Under the pieces are notes generated by a model, which was given only the letters and a program-made list of their open reading frames with translations, was not told the DNA's origin and did not search any database. Shown piece by piece: positions 31,664 to 41,748 of a DNA stretch of 64,000 nucleotides. Source of the DNA: Aegilops tauschii subsp. strangulata (Eukaryota > Streptophyta > Magnoliopsida > Poales > Poaceae); the NCBI RefSeq assembly GCF_002575655.3, contig NC_053037.3, positions 47,403,242-47,467,241 of the forward strand, given 5' to 3'. Each line of letters opens with the position of its first letter. Position 1 is the stretch's first letter. Made by a program: the position numbers and the translations under genes.

Positions 31664-32401
31664 TCAACTAATAGTAGAGACCTCCGGGGGAAGAGAGGTG
31701 CGCTGGCGCTGCCTTGAGGGCTCTCCCTCAGGGGCAGGCGGGGAATGGGATCTAAGCATAGGAGCAGCAGGAGTAGTGACAAGAGAAGACCATGCAGCAG
31801 GAGCGCTGCGCGGGTTCACCGTCAGAGGGTTAACGGTACCCTGCGAGGTCATCGGGGGAACGGAGGTGGGAGGAGCAGAAGTGTAGATGACAGCTGGAAG
31901 AGGGTTCCTTATACGAGCAGCAGCGAGAGCGGCGCGAGCGCGTGAGAGCTCCCGAGCTAACTCGTAGTTAAGGAGATAACTAGCGGTGATGTAGCGTGCA
32001 AGGTGGCTAGTGGGACGATCGCATGCCAGATTAATCAAAGGAAAGCGGATACGCCCATTCTCGTGCAGAGATGGGTAGTAGAAAAGACCAGGGTGGGTGT
32101 GCATGCGAACCTCATTGTAGCGCAAGTCTACAAGATCCTCGATAGCAGCAAACTGAACCGCCTGAGATGACGTAGAAGCAAGACCACCCTTAGATGAATG
32201 AGTGTAAGCGCCGGATGGGGAACTTTGGTGTAGAGTGACCTCAGCATAATACTCATACAATGCACCGGCCAGATGCTTGCGATACACCCGATACTCTGGA
32301 TCAGCACCCTCTGGATAGAGTTGTCGCCACACATTCTGAAGCAAGTGCGGCGATGTGCACGGAGCTGGCTCAGGATGGTACAAGATCGGTACTGGTGCCA
32401 T
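31664..32401 (-). CDS. Extra ORF upstream of gag in the chromovirus (245 aa, unknown)
   Basis: Uninterrupted ORF in the same orientation as gag, with ATG at 32401 (150 bp inside the primer-binding site) and stop 311 bp before the gag ATG. It is thus the first ORF of the genomic transcript. No domain I recognise. The N-terminal two-thirds looks folded (WRQLYPEGADPEYRVYRKHL, a HTHPGLFYYPSL segment, YITASYLLNYELARELSRAR). The C-terminal third is Ser/Pro/Thr-rich and low complexity. It has no knuckle, protease or membrane segment. I recall similar hypothetical proteins in Triticeae repeats. It keeps an open frame while gag and pol each carry stops. Confidence 0.65.
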   Translation of the reverse strand: MAPVPILYHPEPAPCTSPHLLQNVWRQLYPEGADPEYRVYRKHLAGALYEYYAEVTLHQSSPSGAYTHSSKGGLASTSSQAVQFAAIEDLVDLRYNEVRMHTHPGLFYYPSLHENGRIRFPLINLACDRPTSHLARYITASYLLNYELARELSRARAALAAARIRNPLPAVIYTSAPPTSVPPMTSQGTVNPLTVNPRSAPAAWSSLVTTPAAPMLRSHSPPAPEGEPSRQRQRTSLPPEVSTIS

Positions 32402-32549
32402 CTACACTCACAAACCATACGGTTAGTAATAACAACAATTGAACATGCATGCAATGCAACAACCAATTTCTATGACTACCGGCACTCAAACGAAACTATC
32501 TACTGTTTTACTAACACACTACCGGTCTAGCGTGTCCTACAATCAGCAC

Positions 32550-32562
32550 GGCTCTGATACCA
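32550..32562 (-). promoter_or_regulatory. Primer-binding site of the chromovirus
   Basis: TGGTATCAGAGCC on the minus strand, complementary to initiator-Met tRNA 3' end, five bases inside the 5' LTR. Confidence 0.85.
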
Positions 32563-32567
32563 AGCGT

Positions 32568-34578
32568 TGTGGCACCCTGGCTTAGAGCAACCGGTTTACC
32601 CTGCATTGCCAGCCCAGAGATCGAGTCTTCTGGCAATACACAACAACATGGTACAGAAATAACCGCTTTATTGGTACTAGCGGGATACAAAGGTCTGATA
32701 TTACATCGAGATGCGAGGCCAAGCGGCACACACGGTGCTGCCGGACAGTATGTACATTATTTAATGAACATGGCTGGGGCCTCGATCACACGAAACTACG
32801 CGGCAGCGGAAGAACGACGAAGTGAAAATCCATAGCACAGGGACACCGACGTGGACACGGCCTAGACACGAGATGCGCTCCGGTACGAATCGACTTGCCT
32901 GAAAGCTGGCATAACACGCCAGGTCAGTACATTGAATGTACTTGCAAGCTCACAGCAAACATAAGCACGATGACAGACAATATCATGATAATTAATCAAG
33001 TTAAATTAATGCAAGAAATACTACAGATGCAATGCAGCCAAACAGTGCACCGATTCACGCGGACTCGCTTACCAGACGGTTACCTCGTAACCAAACGGTG
33101 ACCACACCGGGGTCACACATGCAACCAACAACCCATGAACACCTCGAGTGTTCATGGTTCACCACGAAACAATGCATCACAACAATCTCTTGGTTTGCAA
33201 GATTAATTATAAAAGTTGATCCATGGTGTGACTTACTCCCGAGTCTTGCCCATAACCGAGGGCGCGGCTATTGATAGATTAAATACACTCTGCAGAGGTA
33301 GCGCACTTTACCCAGACTACGGAATACCTGGCCTCGCGCTCCCATTCGGGTGGACCAAAATATTCTGATGAAACCCTTCCTTTGTCATGCACTCTCCCCG
33401 GCCACTCCGACCATCTCCCTCTCAGGGCTAGGTCTTGGGTGGCCCCGTGTTTATCAAAGACACCAACGGCCACCGAAATGGCAAAATGGTCCTAAACGGG
33501 GACAAGGTACCATAAAAACAAAAAGGAGCACACAAGGTTATGTCTGCCTACCGGGCCAGGGTATGCACGCCCATAATCTTCCCTCGCGGGAGGCACCGGT
33601 GAGAGCCACAACAAAGGACTGAATAAACACCTTCCCATTAGGTAAATGTGGTCGCACTGAACTAAAACCCGATTCAGTGGCACCATGATGTGATCAACAT
33701 CATATTCAAGTTGAGCTTAATCAGGTTTAACTTTGATAAAAACTATTTATCAGAAACATGATATGAAAAATAATTTTCATGCAACTACTCGCCATGCAAA
33801 GCAAACAACTCATGTTCATGGATCAAACTTAACCACATAATTACCTTGCAACACTAAAGATCAAAACTCTCTATTTATAACTCATTCTTATCAGCAAGTA
33901 ACATTTTTATTAGTTCTTTATTTAACTGGAAATATCACTTAGTAAAATTTCTACCATTAATTACCATAGCAATATGCATAGTGCAATATCTTACTCTACT
34001 TAACCAAACAAGTTCATTGCATGCAACTAGTAACTAAAGCAAGCATTTCTAACAGAATAGAGTAACTAATAGGTTACCAAAATGATTTACCAAATTTTAA
34101 ATGCAAATAAGAACTCATATTCAAGTATAAAATCATAGATATTGAAATAACACCATCCAAATGCTGGTGTGGCTTGCCTTAGGGTAGAGGAGGATCACAC
34201 CCCTCTTGGTTTGCTTCAAGACAAGCTTCTCCTTCTGAAAAAATAATTTAAACCACAAAAATAAATGTCAAAACACATTATGAAAATCACCAGAAATTCT
34301 AGACAGCAAGGAAAAATCCACCTTTTGGTGTGATGCTAGAGCTTTCTATAACAAGGACAATGCAAAAAGAATCAATTCATTTGGACTTATGGTTTAGAAA
34401 TGGTGGCTGGTCAAAGTTTAGTCAAATTTCTGAATTAAATTTGAATAAACAGAAAATCTGGGGGGGGGGGGGGTGACGTCGAAGACGTAAAACGGGAGTG
34501 CGCCTCCACTCGTACCACTTCAGGCGCGAGTGGTGAGACTGACACTGGGCCCCACTAGTGAGGAGAGAGAGGGGGATC
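32568..34578 (-). repeat. 5' LTR of the chromovirus, distal part (interrupted)
   Basis: Aligns with 23306 to about 25318 of the other LTR. It stops at GGATC (34574-34578), the target duplication of the nested BARE-like element, and resumes at 43668. Confidence 0.9.
34574..34578 (+). repeat. Target-site duplication of the BARE-like Copia, left copy
   Basis: GGATC, repeated at 43663-43667. The uninterrupted LTR at 25313-25320 carries GGGGATCGAGA once, confirming the empty site. Confidence 0.92.
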
Positions 34579-35751
34579 TGTTGGGGAACGTAGTAATTTC
34601 AAAAAATTTCCTACGAACACGCAAGATCATGGTGATGCATAGCAATGAGAGGGGAGAGTGTTGTCCACGTACCCTCGTAGAACGAAAGCGGAAGCGTTAA
34701 CACAACGCGGTTGATGTAGTCGTACGTCTTCACGATCCGACCGATCAAGTACCGAACGCACGGCACCTCCGAGTTCAGCACACGTTCAGCTCGATGACGT
34801 CCCTCGATCTCCGATCCAGCCGAGTGTTGAGGGAGAGTTTCGTCAGCATGATGGCGTGGTGACGATGTTGATGTTCTACCGACGTAGGGCTTCGCCTAAG
34901 CTCCGCAACGATATTATCGAGGTGTAATATGGTGGAGGGGGGCACCGCACACGGCTAAAATATCGTATATCAATTGTGTGTAAAGAGTGCCCCCCTGCCC
35001 CCGTATATAAAGGAGAAAGGGGGAGGCCGGCTGCCTTGGGCGCGCCAAGGAGAGGGGGGAGTCCTCCTCCTAGTAGGAGTAGGACTCCCCTTTCCTAGTC
35101 CTACTAGGAAGAGAGGGGGGGAAGGAAAGAGAGGGAGAGGGAGAGGGAGAGGGAAAGAGGGGCTGCGCCCCCTCCCCTAGTCCAATTAGGACTCCTCATG
35201 GGAGGGGGCGCGCCACCTCCTGGCTGCTGCCCTCTCTCTCCCCTCAGGCCCACTAAGGCCCAATACTTCCCCGGGGGGTTCCGGTAACCTCTCCGGCACT
35301 CCGGTTTTTTCCGAAACTTCTCCGGAACACTTCCGGTGTCCGAATATAGTCGTCCAATATATCAATCTTTATGTCTCGACCATTTCGAGACTCCTCGTCA
35401 TGTCCGTGATCACATCCGGGACTCCGAACAACCTTCGGTACATCAAAACATATAAACTCATAATGAAACTGTCATCGTAGCGTTAAGCGTGCGGACCCTA
35501 CGGGTTCGAGAACTATGTAGACATGACCGAGACACCTCTCCGGTCAATAACCAATAGCGGAACCTGGATGCTCATATTGGTTCCCACATATTCTATGAAG
35601 ATCTTTATCGGTCAAACCGCATAACAACATACGTTGTTCCCTTTGTCATCGGTATGTTACTTGCCCGAGATTCGATCGTCGGTATCTCGATACCTAGTTC
35701 AATCTCGTTACCCGCAAGTCTCTTTACTCGTTCTGTAATACATCATCCCGC

Positions 35752-35769
35752 AACTAACTCATTAGTTAC
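35752..35769 (+). repeat. 18-bp duplication flanking the retroposed insert, left copy (3' LTR)
   Basis: AACTAACTCATTAGTTAC, repeated exactly at 35923-35940. Confidence 0.85.
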
Positions 35770-35922
35770 GTTTGTAACTCTTAACTTGTTAATTCTCCTT
35801 CTCCCCCTAGCTTACTTTGATTACCTCTTGTAATCCCCATTATGCTTGTACTGGCTCTCTTTTTATCAATAAAGTTTTGATATGCTGTGGGGGTTTCCCC
35901 TACAGTTCCCAGTCAAAAAAAA
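35770..35922 (+). mobile_element. Retroposed poly(A)-tailed insert in the BARE-like 3' LTR
   Basis: 153 bp running GTTTGTAACTC ... TATCAATAAAGTTTTGAT ... CCCAGTC and a poly(A) run, between perfect 18-bp repeats. A poly(A) end, 18-bp duplications and no coding capacity indicate L1-mediated retroposition of a 5'-truncated LINE 3' end or a short non-coding RNA. It is antisense to the host element and lies in U3, upstream of the LTR TATA box. The AATAAAG segment looks like a poly(A) signal, but no Pol III boxes were seen. The ordinary family LTR, as I remember it, reads straight through this site with one copy of the 18-mer. Confidence 0.8.
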
Positions 35923-36491
35923 AACTAACTCATTAGTTACAATGCTTGCAAGGCTTATAGTGATGTGCATTACCGAGTGGGCCCAGAGATACCTCTCCGA
36001 CAATCGGAGTGACAAATCCTAATCTCGAAATACGCCAACCCAACAAGTACCTTTGGAGACACCTGTAGAGCACCTTTATAATCACCCAGTTACGTTGTGA
36101 CGTTTGGTAGCACACAAAGTGTTCCTCCGGTAAACGGGAGTTGCATAATCTCATAGTCATAGGAACATGTATAAGTCATGAAGAAAGCAATAGCAGCATA
36201 CTAAACGATCGAGTGCTAAGCTAACGGAATGGGTCAAGTCAATCACGTCATTCTCCAATGAGGTGATCCCGTTAATCAAATGACAACTCATGTCTATGGC
36301 TAGGAAACATAACCATCTTTGATTAACGAGCTAGTCAAGTAGAGGCATACTAGTGACACTCTGTTTGTCTATGTATTCACACATGTATTATGTTTCCGGT
36401 TAATACAATTCTAGCATGAATAATAAACATTTGTCATGATATAAGGAAATAAATAATACTTTATTATTGCCTCTAGGGCATATTTCCTTCA

Positions 36492-36505
36492 GTCTCCCAC
36501 TTGCA
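36492..36505 (-). promoter_or_regulatory. Polypurine tract of the BARE-like element
   Basis: TGCAAGTGGGAGAC on the minus strand, directly before the 3' LTR. Confidence 0.8.
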
Positions 36506-36524
36506 CTAGAGTCAATAATCTAGA

Positions 36525-38768
36525 TTACATAGTAATGATTCTTACACCCATGGAGTCTTGGTGCTGATCATGTTTTGCTCGTGGAAGAGGCTTAGTCAAC
36601 GGGTCTGCAACATTCAGATCCGTATGTATCTTGCAAATTTCTATGTCTCCCACCTGGACTAAATCCCGGATGGAATTGAAGCGTCTTTTGATGTGCTTGG
36701 TTCTCTTGTGAAATCTGGATTCCTTTGCTAAGGCAATTGCACCAGTATTGTCACAAAAGATTTTCATTGGTCCCGATGCAATAGGTATGACACCTAGATC
36801 GGATATGAACTCCTTCATCCAGACTCCTTCATTTGCTGCTTCCGAAGCAGCTATGTACTCCGTTTCACACGTAGATCCTGCCACGACACTTTGCTTAGAA
36901 CTGCACCAACCGACAGCTCCACCGTTCAATGTAAATACGTATCCGGTTTGCGATTTAGAATCGTCCGGATCAGTGTCAAAGCTTGCATCAACGTAACCAC
37001 TTACGATGAGCTCTTTGTCACCTCCATAAACGAGAAACATATCCTTAGTCCTTTTCAGGTATTTCAGGATGTTCTTGACCGCTGTCCAGTGATCCACTCC
37101 TGGATTACTTTGGTACCTCCCTGCTAAACTTATAGCAAGGCACACATCAGGTCTGGTACACAGCATTGCATACATGATAGAGCCTATGGCTGAAGCATAG
37201 GGAACATCTTTCATCTTCTCTCTATCTTCTGCAGTGGTCGGGCATTGAGTCTTACTCAATCTCACACCTTGTAGTACAGGCAAGAACCCCTTCTTTGCTT
37301 GATCCATTTTGAACTTCTTCAAAACTTTGTCAAGGTATGTGCTTTGTGAAAGTCCAATTAAGCGTCTTGATCTATCTCTATAGATCTTAATGCCTAATAT
37401 ATATGCAGCTTCACCGAGGTCTTTCATTGAAAAACTCTTATTCAAGTATCCCTTTATGCTACCCAGAAATTCTATATCATTTCCAATCAGCAATATGTCA
37501 TCCACATATAATATTAGAAATGCTACTGAGCTCCCACTCACTTTCTTGTAAATACAGGCTTCTCCAAAAGTCTGTATAAAACCAAATGCTTTGATCACAC
37601 TATCAAAGCGTTTATTCCAACTCCGAGAGGCTTGCACCAGTCCATAAATGGATCGCTGGAGCTTACACACTTTGTTAGCTCCCTTTGGATCGACAAAACC
37701 TTCCGGTTGCATCATATACAACTCTTCTTCCAGAAAACCATTCAGGAATGCAGTTTTGACATCCATTTGCCAAATTTCATAATCATAAAATGCGGCAATT
37801 GCTAACATGACTCGGACAGACTTAAGCATCGCTACGGCTGAGAAGGTCTCATCGTATTCAATCCCTTGAACTTGTCGAAAACCTTTTGCAACAAGTTGAG
37901 CTTTATAGACAGTTACATTACCGTCAGCGTCAGTCTTCTTCTTGAAGATCCATTTATTTTCAATTGCTTGCCGATCATCGGGCAAGTCAACCAAAGTCCA
38001 TACTTTGTTCTCATACATGGATCCCATCTCGGATTTCATGGCCTCAAGCCATTTTGCAGAATCTGGGCTCACCATCGCTTCTTCATAGTTCGTAGGTTCG
38101 TCATGGTCTAGTAACATAACCTCCAGAATAGGATTACCGTACCACTCTGGTGCGGATCTTAATCTGGTTGACCTACGAGGTTCAGTAATAACTTGATCTG
38201 AAGTTTCATGATCATTATCATTAACTTCCCCACTAATTGGTGTAGGTGTCGCAGAAACTGATTTCTGTGATGATCTACTTTCCAATAAGGGAGCAGGTAC
38301 AGTTACCTCATGAAGTTCTACTTTCCTCCCACTCACTTCTTTCGAGAGAAACTCCTTCTCTAGAAAGGATCCATTCTTAGCAACGAATATCTTGCCTTCG
38401 GATCTGTGATAGAAGGTGTACCCAACAGTCTCCTTTGGGTATCCTATGAAGACACATTTCTCTGATTTAGGTTCGAGCTTATCAGGTTGAAGTTTTTTCA
38501 CATAAGAATCGCAACCCCAAACTTTAAGATACGACAACTTTGGTTTCTTGCCAAACCATAGTTCATAGGGTGTCTTTTCAACGGATTTTGATGGTGCCCT
38601 ATTTAGAGTGAATGCAGCCGTCTCTAAAGCATAACCCCAAAACGATAGCGGTAAATCAGTAAGAGACATCATAGATCGCACCATATCAAGTAAAGTACGA
38701 TTACGACGTTCGGACACACCATTACGCTGTGGTGTTCGGGTGGCGTGAGTTGCGAAACTATTCCGCAT
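36525..38768 (-). pseudogene. BARE-like integrase C-terminus, reverse transcriptase and RNase H
   Basis: A 747-codon open frame, complete to its stop at 36525. It opens inside integrase (TPQRNGVSERRNRTLLDMVR), continues through the GKKPKLSYLKVWGC and FIGYPKETVGY blocks and an acidic linker, then RT with WQMDVKTAFLNGFLEEELYM, QRSIYGLVQASRSW and the intact catalytic YVDDILLIGND. RNase H follows with VDASFDTDPDDSKSQTGYVF, ETEYIAASEAANE, FCDNTGAIALAKE and DPLTKPLP. Upstream integrase is in another frame because of the deletion near 38755, so this is not translated as part of a normal polyprotein. All RT and RNase H catalytic residues appear intact. Confidence 0.9.
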
Positions 38769-39610
38769 TGTTTCAAATGTAGGCCAAACTCGTAACTCAA
38801 ATATTCTCCTCCACGATCTGATCGTAGAAACTTTATTTTCTTGTTACGATGATTTTCAACTTTGCTCTGAAATTCTTTGAACTTTTCAAATGTTTCAGAC
38901 TTATGTTTCATTAAGTAGATATACCCATATCTGCTCAAATCATCTGTGAAGGTGAGAAAATAATGATATCCGCCACGAGCTTCAATATTCATTGGACCAC
39001 ATACATCTGTATGTATGATTTCCAATAAATCTGTTGCTCTCTCCATAGTTCCGGAGAACGGTGTTTTAGTCATCTTGCCCATGAGGCACGGTTCGCAAGT
39101 ACCAAGTGATTCATAATCAAGTGATTCCAAAAGTCCATCAGTATGGAGTTTCTTCATGCGTTTTACACCGATATGACCTAAACGGCAGTGCCACAAATAA
39201 GTTGCACTGTCATTATCAACTCTGCATCTTTTGGCTTCGACATTATGAATATGTGTGTCACTACTATCGAGATTCATTAAGAATAGACCACTCTTCAAGG
39301 GTGCATGACCATAAAAGATATTACTCATATAAATAGAACAACCATTATTCTCTGATTTAAATGAATAACCGTCTCGCATTAAACAAGATCCAGATATAAT
39401 GTTCATGCTCAATGCTGGCACCAAATAACAATTATTTAGGTCTAATACTAATCCCGAAGGTAGATGTAGAGGTAGCGTGCCGACCACGATCACATTGACT
39501 TTGGAACCGTTTCCCACGCGCATCGTCACCTCGTCCTTAGCCAATCTTCGCTTAATCCGTAGCCCCTGTTTCGAGTTGCAAATATTAGCAACAGAACCAG
39601 TATCAAATAC
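38739..39610 (-). pseudogene. BARE-like protease and integrase N-terminus/core
   Basis: Follows the TGA at 39611. The protease active site FDTGS (VFDTGSVANI) is the first recognisable block, then a GAG-pre-integrase HHCC region (YLWHCRLGHIGVKRMKKL ... CEPCLMGKMTKTPF) and the integrase core with D in IIHTDVCGPM and D in FLRSDRGGEY. The third acidic residue lies after the frame break. At about 38755 one base is missing between the LTPP and TPQRNGV codons (a GGA-type codon is reduced to GA), shifting the frame. Normally these domains are continuous with gag and with the RT. Confidence 0.88.
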
Positions 39611-40510
39611 TCAGGTGCTACTACGAGCATTGGTAAGGTACACATCAATAACATGTATATCACATATACCTTTGTTAACCTTGCCATCCTTCTTATCCGC
39701 CAAATACTTGGGACAGTTCCGCTTCCAGTGACCAGCCTGCTTGCAGTAGAAGCACTCAGTTTCAGGCTTAGGTCCAGACTTGGGTTTCTTCTCCTGAACA
39801 GCAACTTGCTTGCTGTTCTTCTTGAAGTTCCCCTTCTTCTTCCCTTTGCCCTTTTTCTTGAAACTAGTGGTTTTACTGACCATCAACACTTGATGCTCCT
39901 TTTTGATTTCTACCTCCGCTGCCTTTAGCATTGCGAAGAGCTCGGAAATTGTCTTATTCATCCCTTGCATGTTATAGTTCATCACGAAGCTCTTGTAGCT
40001 TGGTGGCAGTGATTCAAGAATTCTGTCAATGACGCTATCATCCGGAAGATTAACTCCCAGTTGAATCAAGTGATTGTTATACCCAGACATTTTGAGTATA
40101 TGCTCACTGACAGAACTATTCTCTTCCATCTTGCAGCTATAGAACTTATTGGAGACTTCATATCTCTCAATCCGGGCATTTGCTTGAAATATTAACTTCA
40201 ACTCTTGGAACATCTCATATGCTCCATGACGTTCAAAACACCGTTGAAGACCCGGTTCTAAGCCGTAAAGCATGGCACACTGAACTATCGAGTAGTCATC
40301 AGCTTTGCTCTGCCAGACGTTCATAACTTCTGGTGTTGCTCTTGCAGGAGGCCTGGCACCTAGCGGTGCTTCCAGGACGTAATTCTTCTGTGCAGCAATG
40401 AGGATAATCCTCAAGTTACGGACCCAGTCCGTGTAATTGCTACCATCATCTTTCAACTTTGCTTTCTCAAGGAACGCATTAAAATTCAACGGAACAACAG
40501 CACGGGCCAT
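39611..40510 (-). CDS. BARE-like Gag (299 aa, ends at a premature TGA)
   Basis: Forms the virus-like particle that packages element RNA. ATG 40510, MARAVVPLNFNAFLEKAKL, followed by the UBN2-type Copia Gag core (YTDWVRNLRIIL, MLYGLEPGLQRCFERHGAYE, ILKMSGYNNHLIQLGV, LPPSYKSFVMNYNM). A Lys-rich basic region with FKKKGKGKKKGNFKKN precedes a CCHC knuckle CFYCKQAGHWKRNC. The frame ends at TGA 39611-39613, three codons before the protease DTGS block, where a Trp codon would normally stand. In BARE-type elements gag and pol are one ORF, so this copy would make Gag alone. Gag itself seems undamaged. Confidence 0.88.
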   Translation of the reverse strand: MARAVVPLNFNAFLEKAKLKDDGSNYTDWVRNLRIILIAAQKNYVLEAPLGARPPARATPEVMNVWQSKADDYSIVQCAMLYGLEPGLQRCFERHGAYEMFQELKLIFQANARIERYEVSNKFYSCKMEENSSVSEHILKMSGYNNHLIQLGVNLPDDSVIDRILESLPPSYKSFVMNYNMQGMNKTISELFAMLKAAEVEIKKEHQVLMVSKTTSFKKKGKGKKKGNFKKNSKQVAVQEKKPKSGPKPETECFYCKQAGHWKRNCPKYLADKKDGKVNKGICDIHVIDVYLTNARSST

Positions 40511-41734
40511 TTATCTACAATTAACATAGACAAGCAAGATACTATCAGGTACTAAGTTCATGATAAATTCAAGTTCAATTAATCATATTACTTAAGAACT
40601 CCCACTTAGATAGACATCCCTCTAATCATCTAAGTGATTACGTGATCCAAATCAACTAAACCATGTCCGATCATCACGTGAGATGGAGTAGTTTCAATGG
40701 TGAACATCACTATGTTGATCATATCTACTATATGATTCACGTTCGACCTTTCGGTCTCCGTGTTCCGAGGCCATATCTGCATATGCTAGGCTCGTCAAGT
40801 TTAACCTGAGTATTCCGCGTGTGCAACTGTTTTGCACCCGTTGCATTTGAACGTAGAGCCTATCACACCCGATCATCACGTGGTGTCTCAGCACGAAGAA
40901 CTTTCGCAACGGTGCATACTTAGGGAGAACACTTTTATCTTGAAATTTTAATGAGAGATCATCTTATAATGCTACCGTCACTCAAAGCAAGATAAGATGC
41001 ATAAAAGATAAACATCACATGCAATCAATATCAGTGATATGATATGGCCATCATCATCTTGTGCTTGTGATCTCCATCTCTGAAGCATCGTCATGATCAC
41101 CATCGTCACCGGCTCGACACCTTGATCTCCATCGTAGCATCGTTGTCGTCTCGCCAACTATTGCTTTTATGACTATCGCTACCGCTTAGTGATAAAGTAA
41201 AACAATTACATGGCGATTGCATTTCATACAATAAAGCGACAACCATATGGCTCCTGCCAGTTGCCGATAACTCGGTTACAAAACATGATCATCTCATACA
41301 ACAAAATATAGCATCATGTCTTGACCATATCACATCACAACATGCCCTACAAAAACAAGTTAGACGTCCTCTACTTTGTTGTTGCAAGTTTTACGTGGCT
41401 GCTACGGGCTTAGCAAGAACCGTTCTTACCTACGCATCAAAACCACAACGATAGTTTGCCAAGTTGGTGCTGTTTTAACCTTCGCAAGGACCGGGCGTAG
41501 CCACACTCGGTTCAACTAAAGTGAGAGAGACAGACACCCGCCAGTCACCTTTAAGCAAGGAGTGCTCATAACGGTGAAACCAGTCTCGCGTAAGCGTACG
41601 CGTAATGTCGGTCCGGGCCGCTTCATCTCACAATACCGCTGAACCAAAGTATGAAATGCTGGTAAGCAGTATGACTTATATCGCCCACAACTCACTTGTG
41701 TTCTACTCGTGCATAGCATCAACGCATAAAACCA
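40511..41734 (-). other. BARE-like 5' untranslated leader
   Basis: 1.2-kb leader between the primer-binding site and gag, the normal length for this family, expected to hold packaging and dimerisation signals. No ORF of note. Confidence 0.7.
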
Positions 41735-41747
41735 GGCTCGGATGCCA
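41735..41747 (-). promoter_or_regulatory. Primer-binding site of the BARE-like element
   Basis: TGGCATCCGAGCC on the minus strand, a variant of the initiator-Met complement TGGTATCAGAGCC with two changes. Confidence 0.8.
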
Positions 41748-41748
41748 C

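Larger units (their letters stand above)
34579..36491 (-). repeat. 3' LTR of the BARE-like element (1913 bp)
   Basis: In element sense starts TGAAGGAAATATGCCC and ends TTCCCCAACA. TATA at 35003-35012 (TTTATATACG on the minus strand). The polypurine tract lies just inside at 36492-36505. Confidence 0.92.

Noticed and set aside
32550..32562. tRNA-like sequence as a tRNA gene
   Set aside because: Only the 3'-complement of a tRNA is present. It is a primer-binding site, and no cloverleaf can be drawn.
34974..35180. Short ORF duplicated at 42146 in the BARE-like LTRs
   Set aside because: Plus-strand reading of an LTR transcribed from the minus strand; low-complexity Gly/Arg/Pro content.
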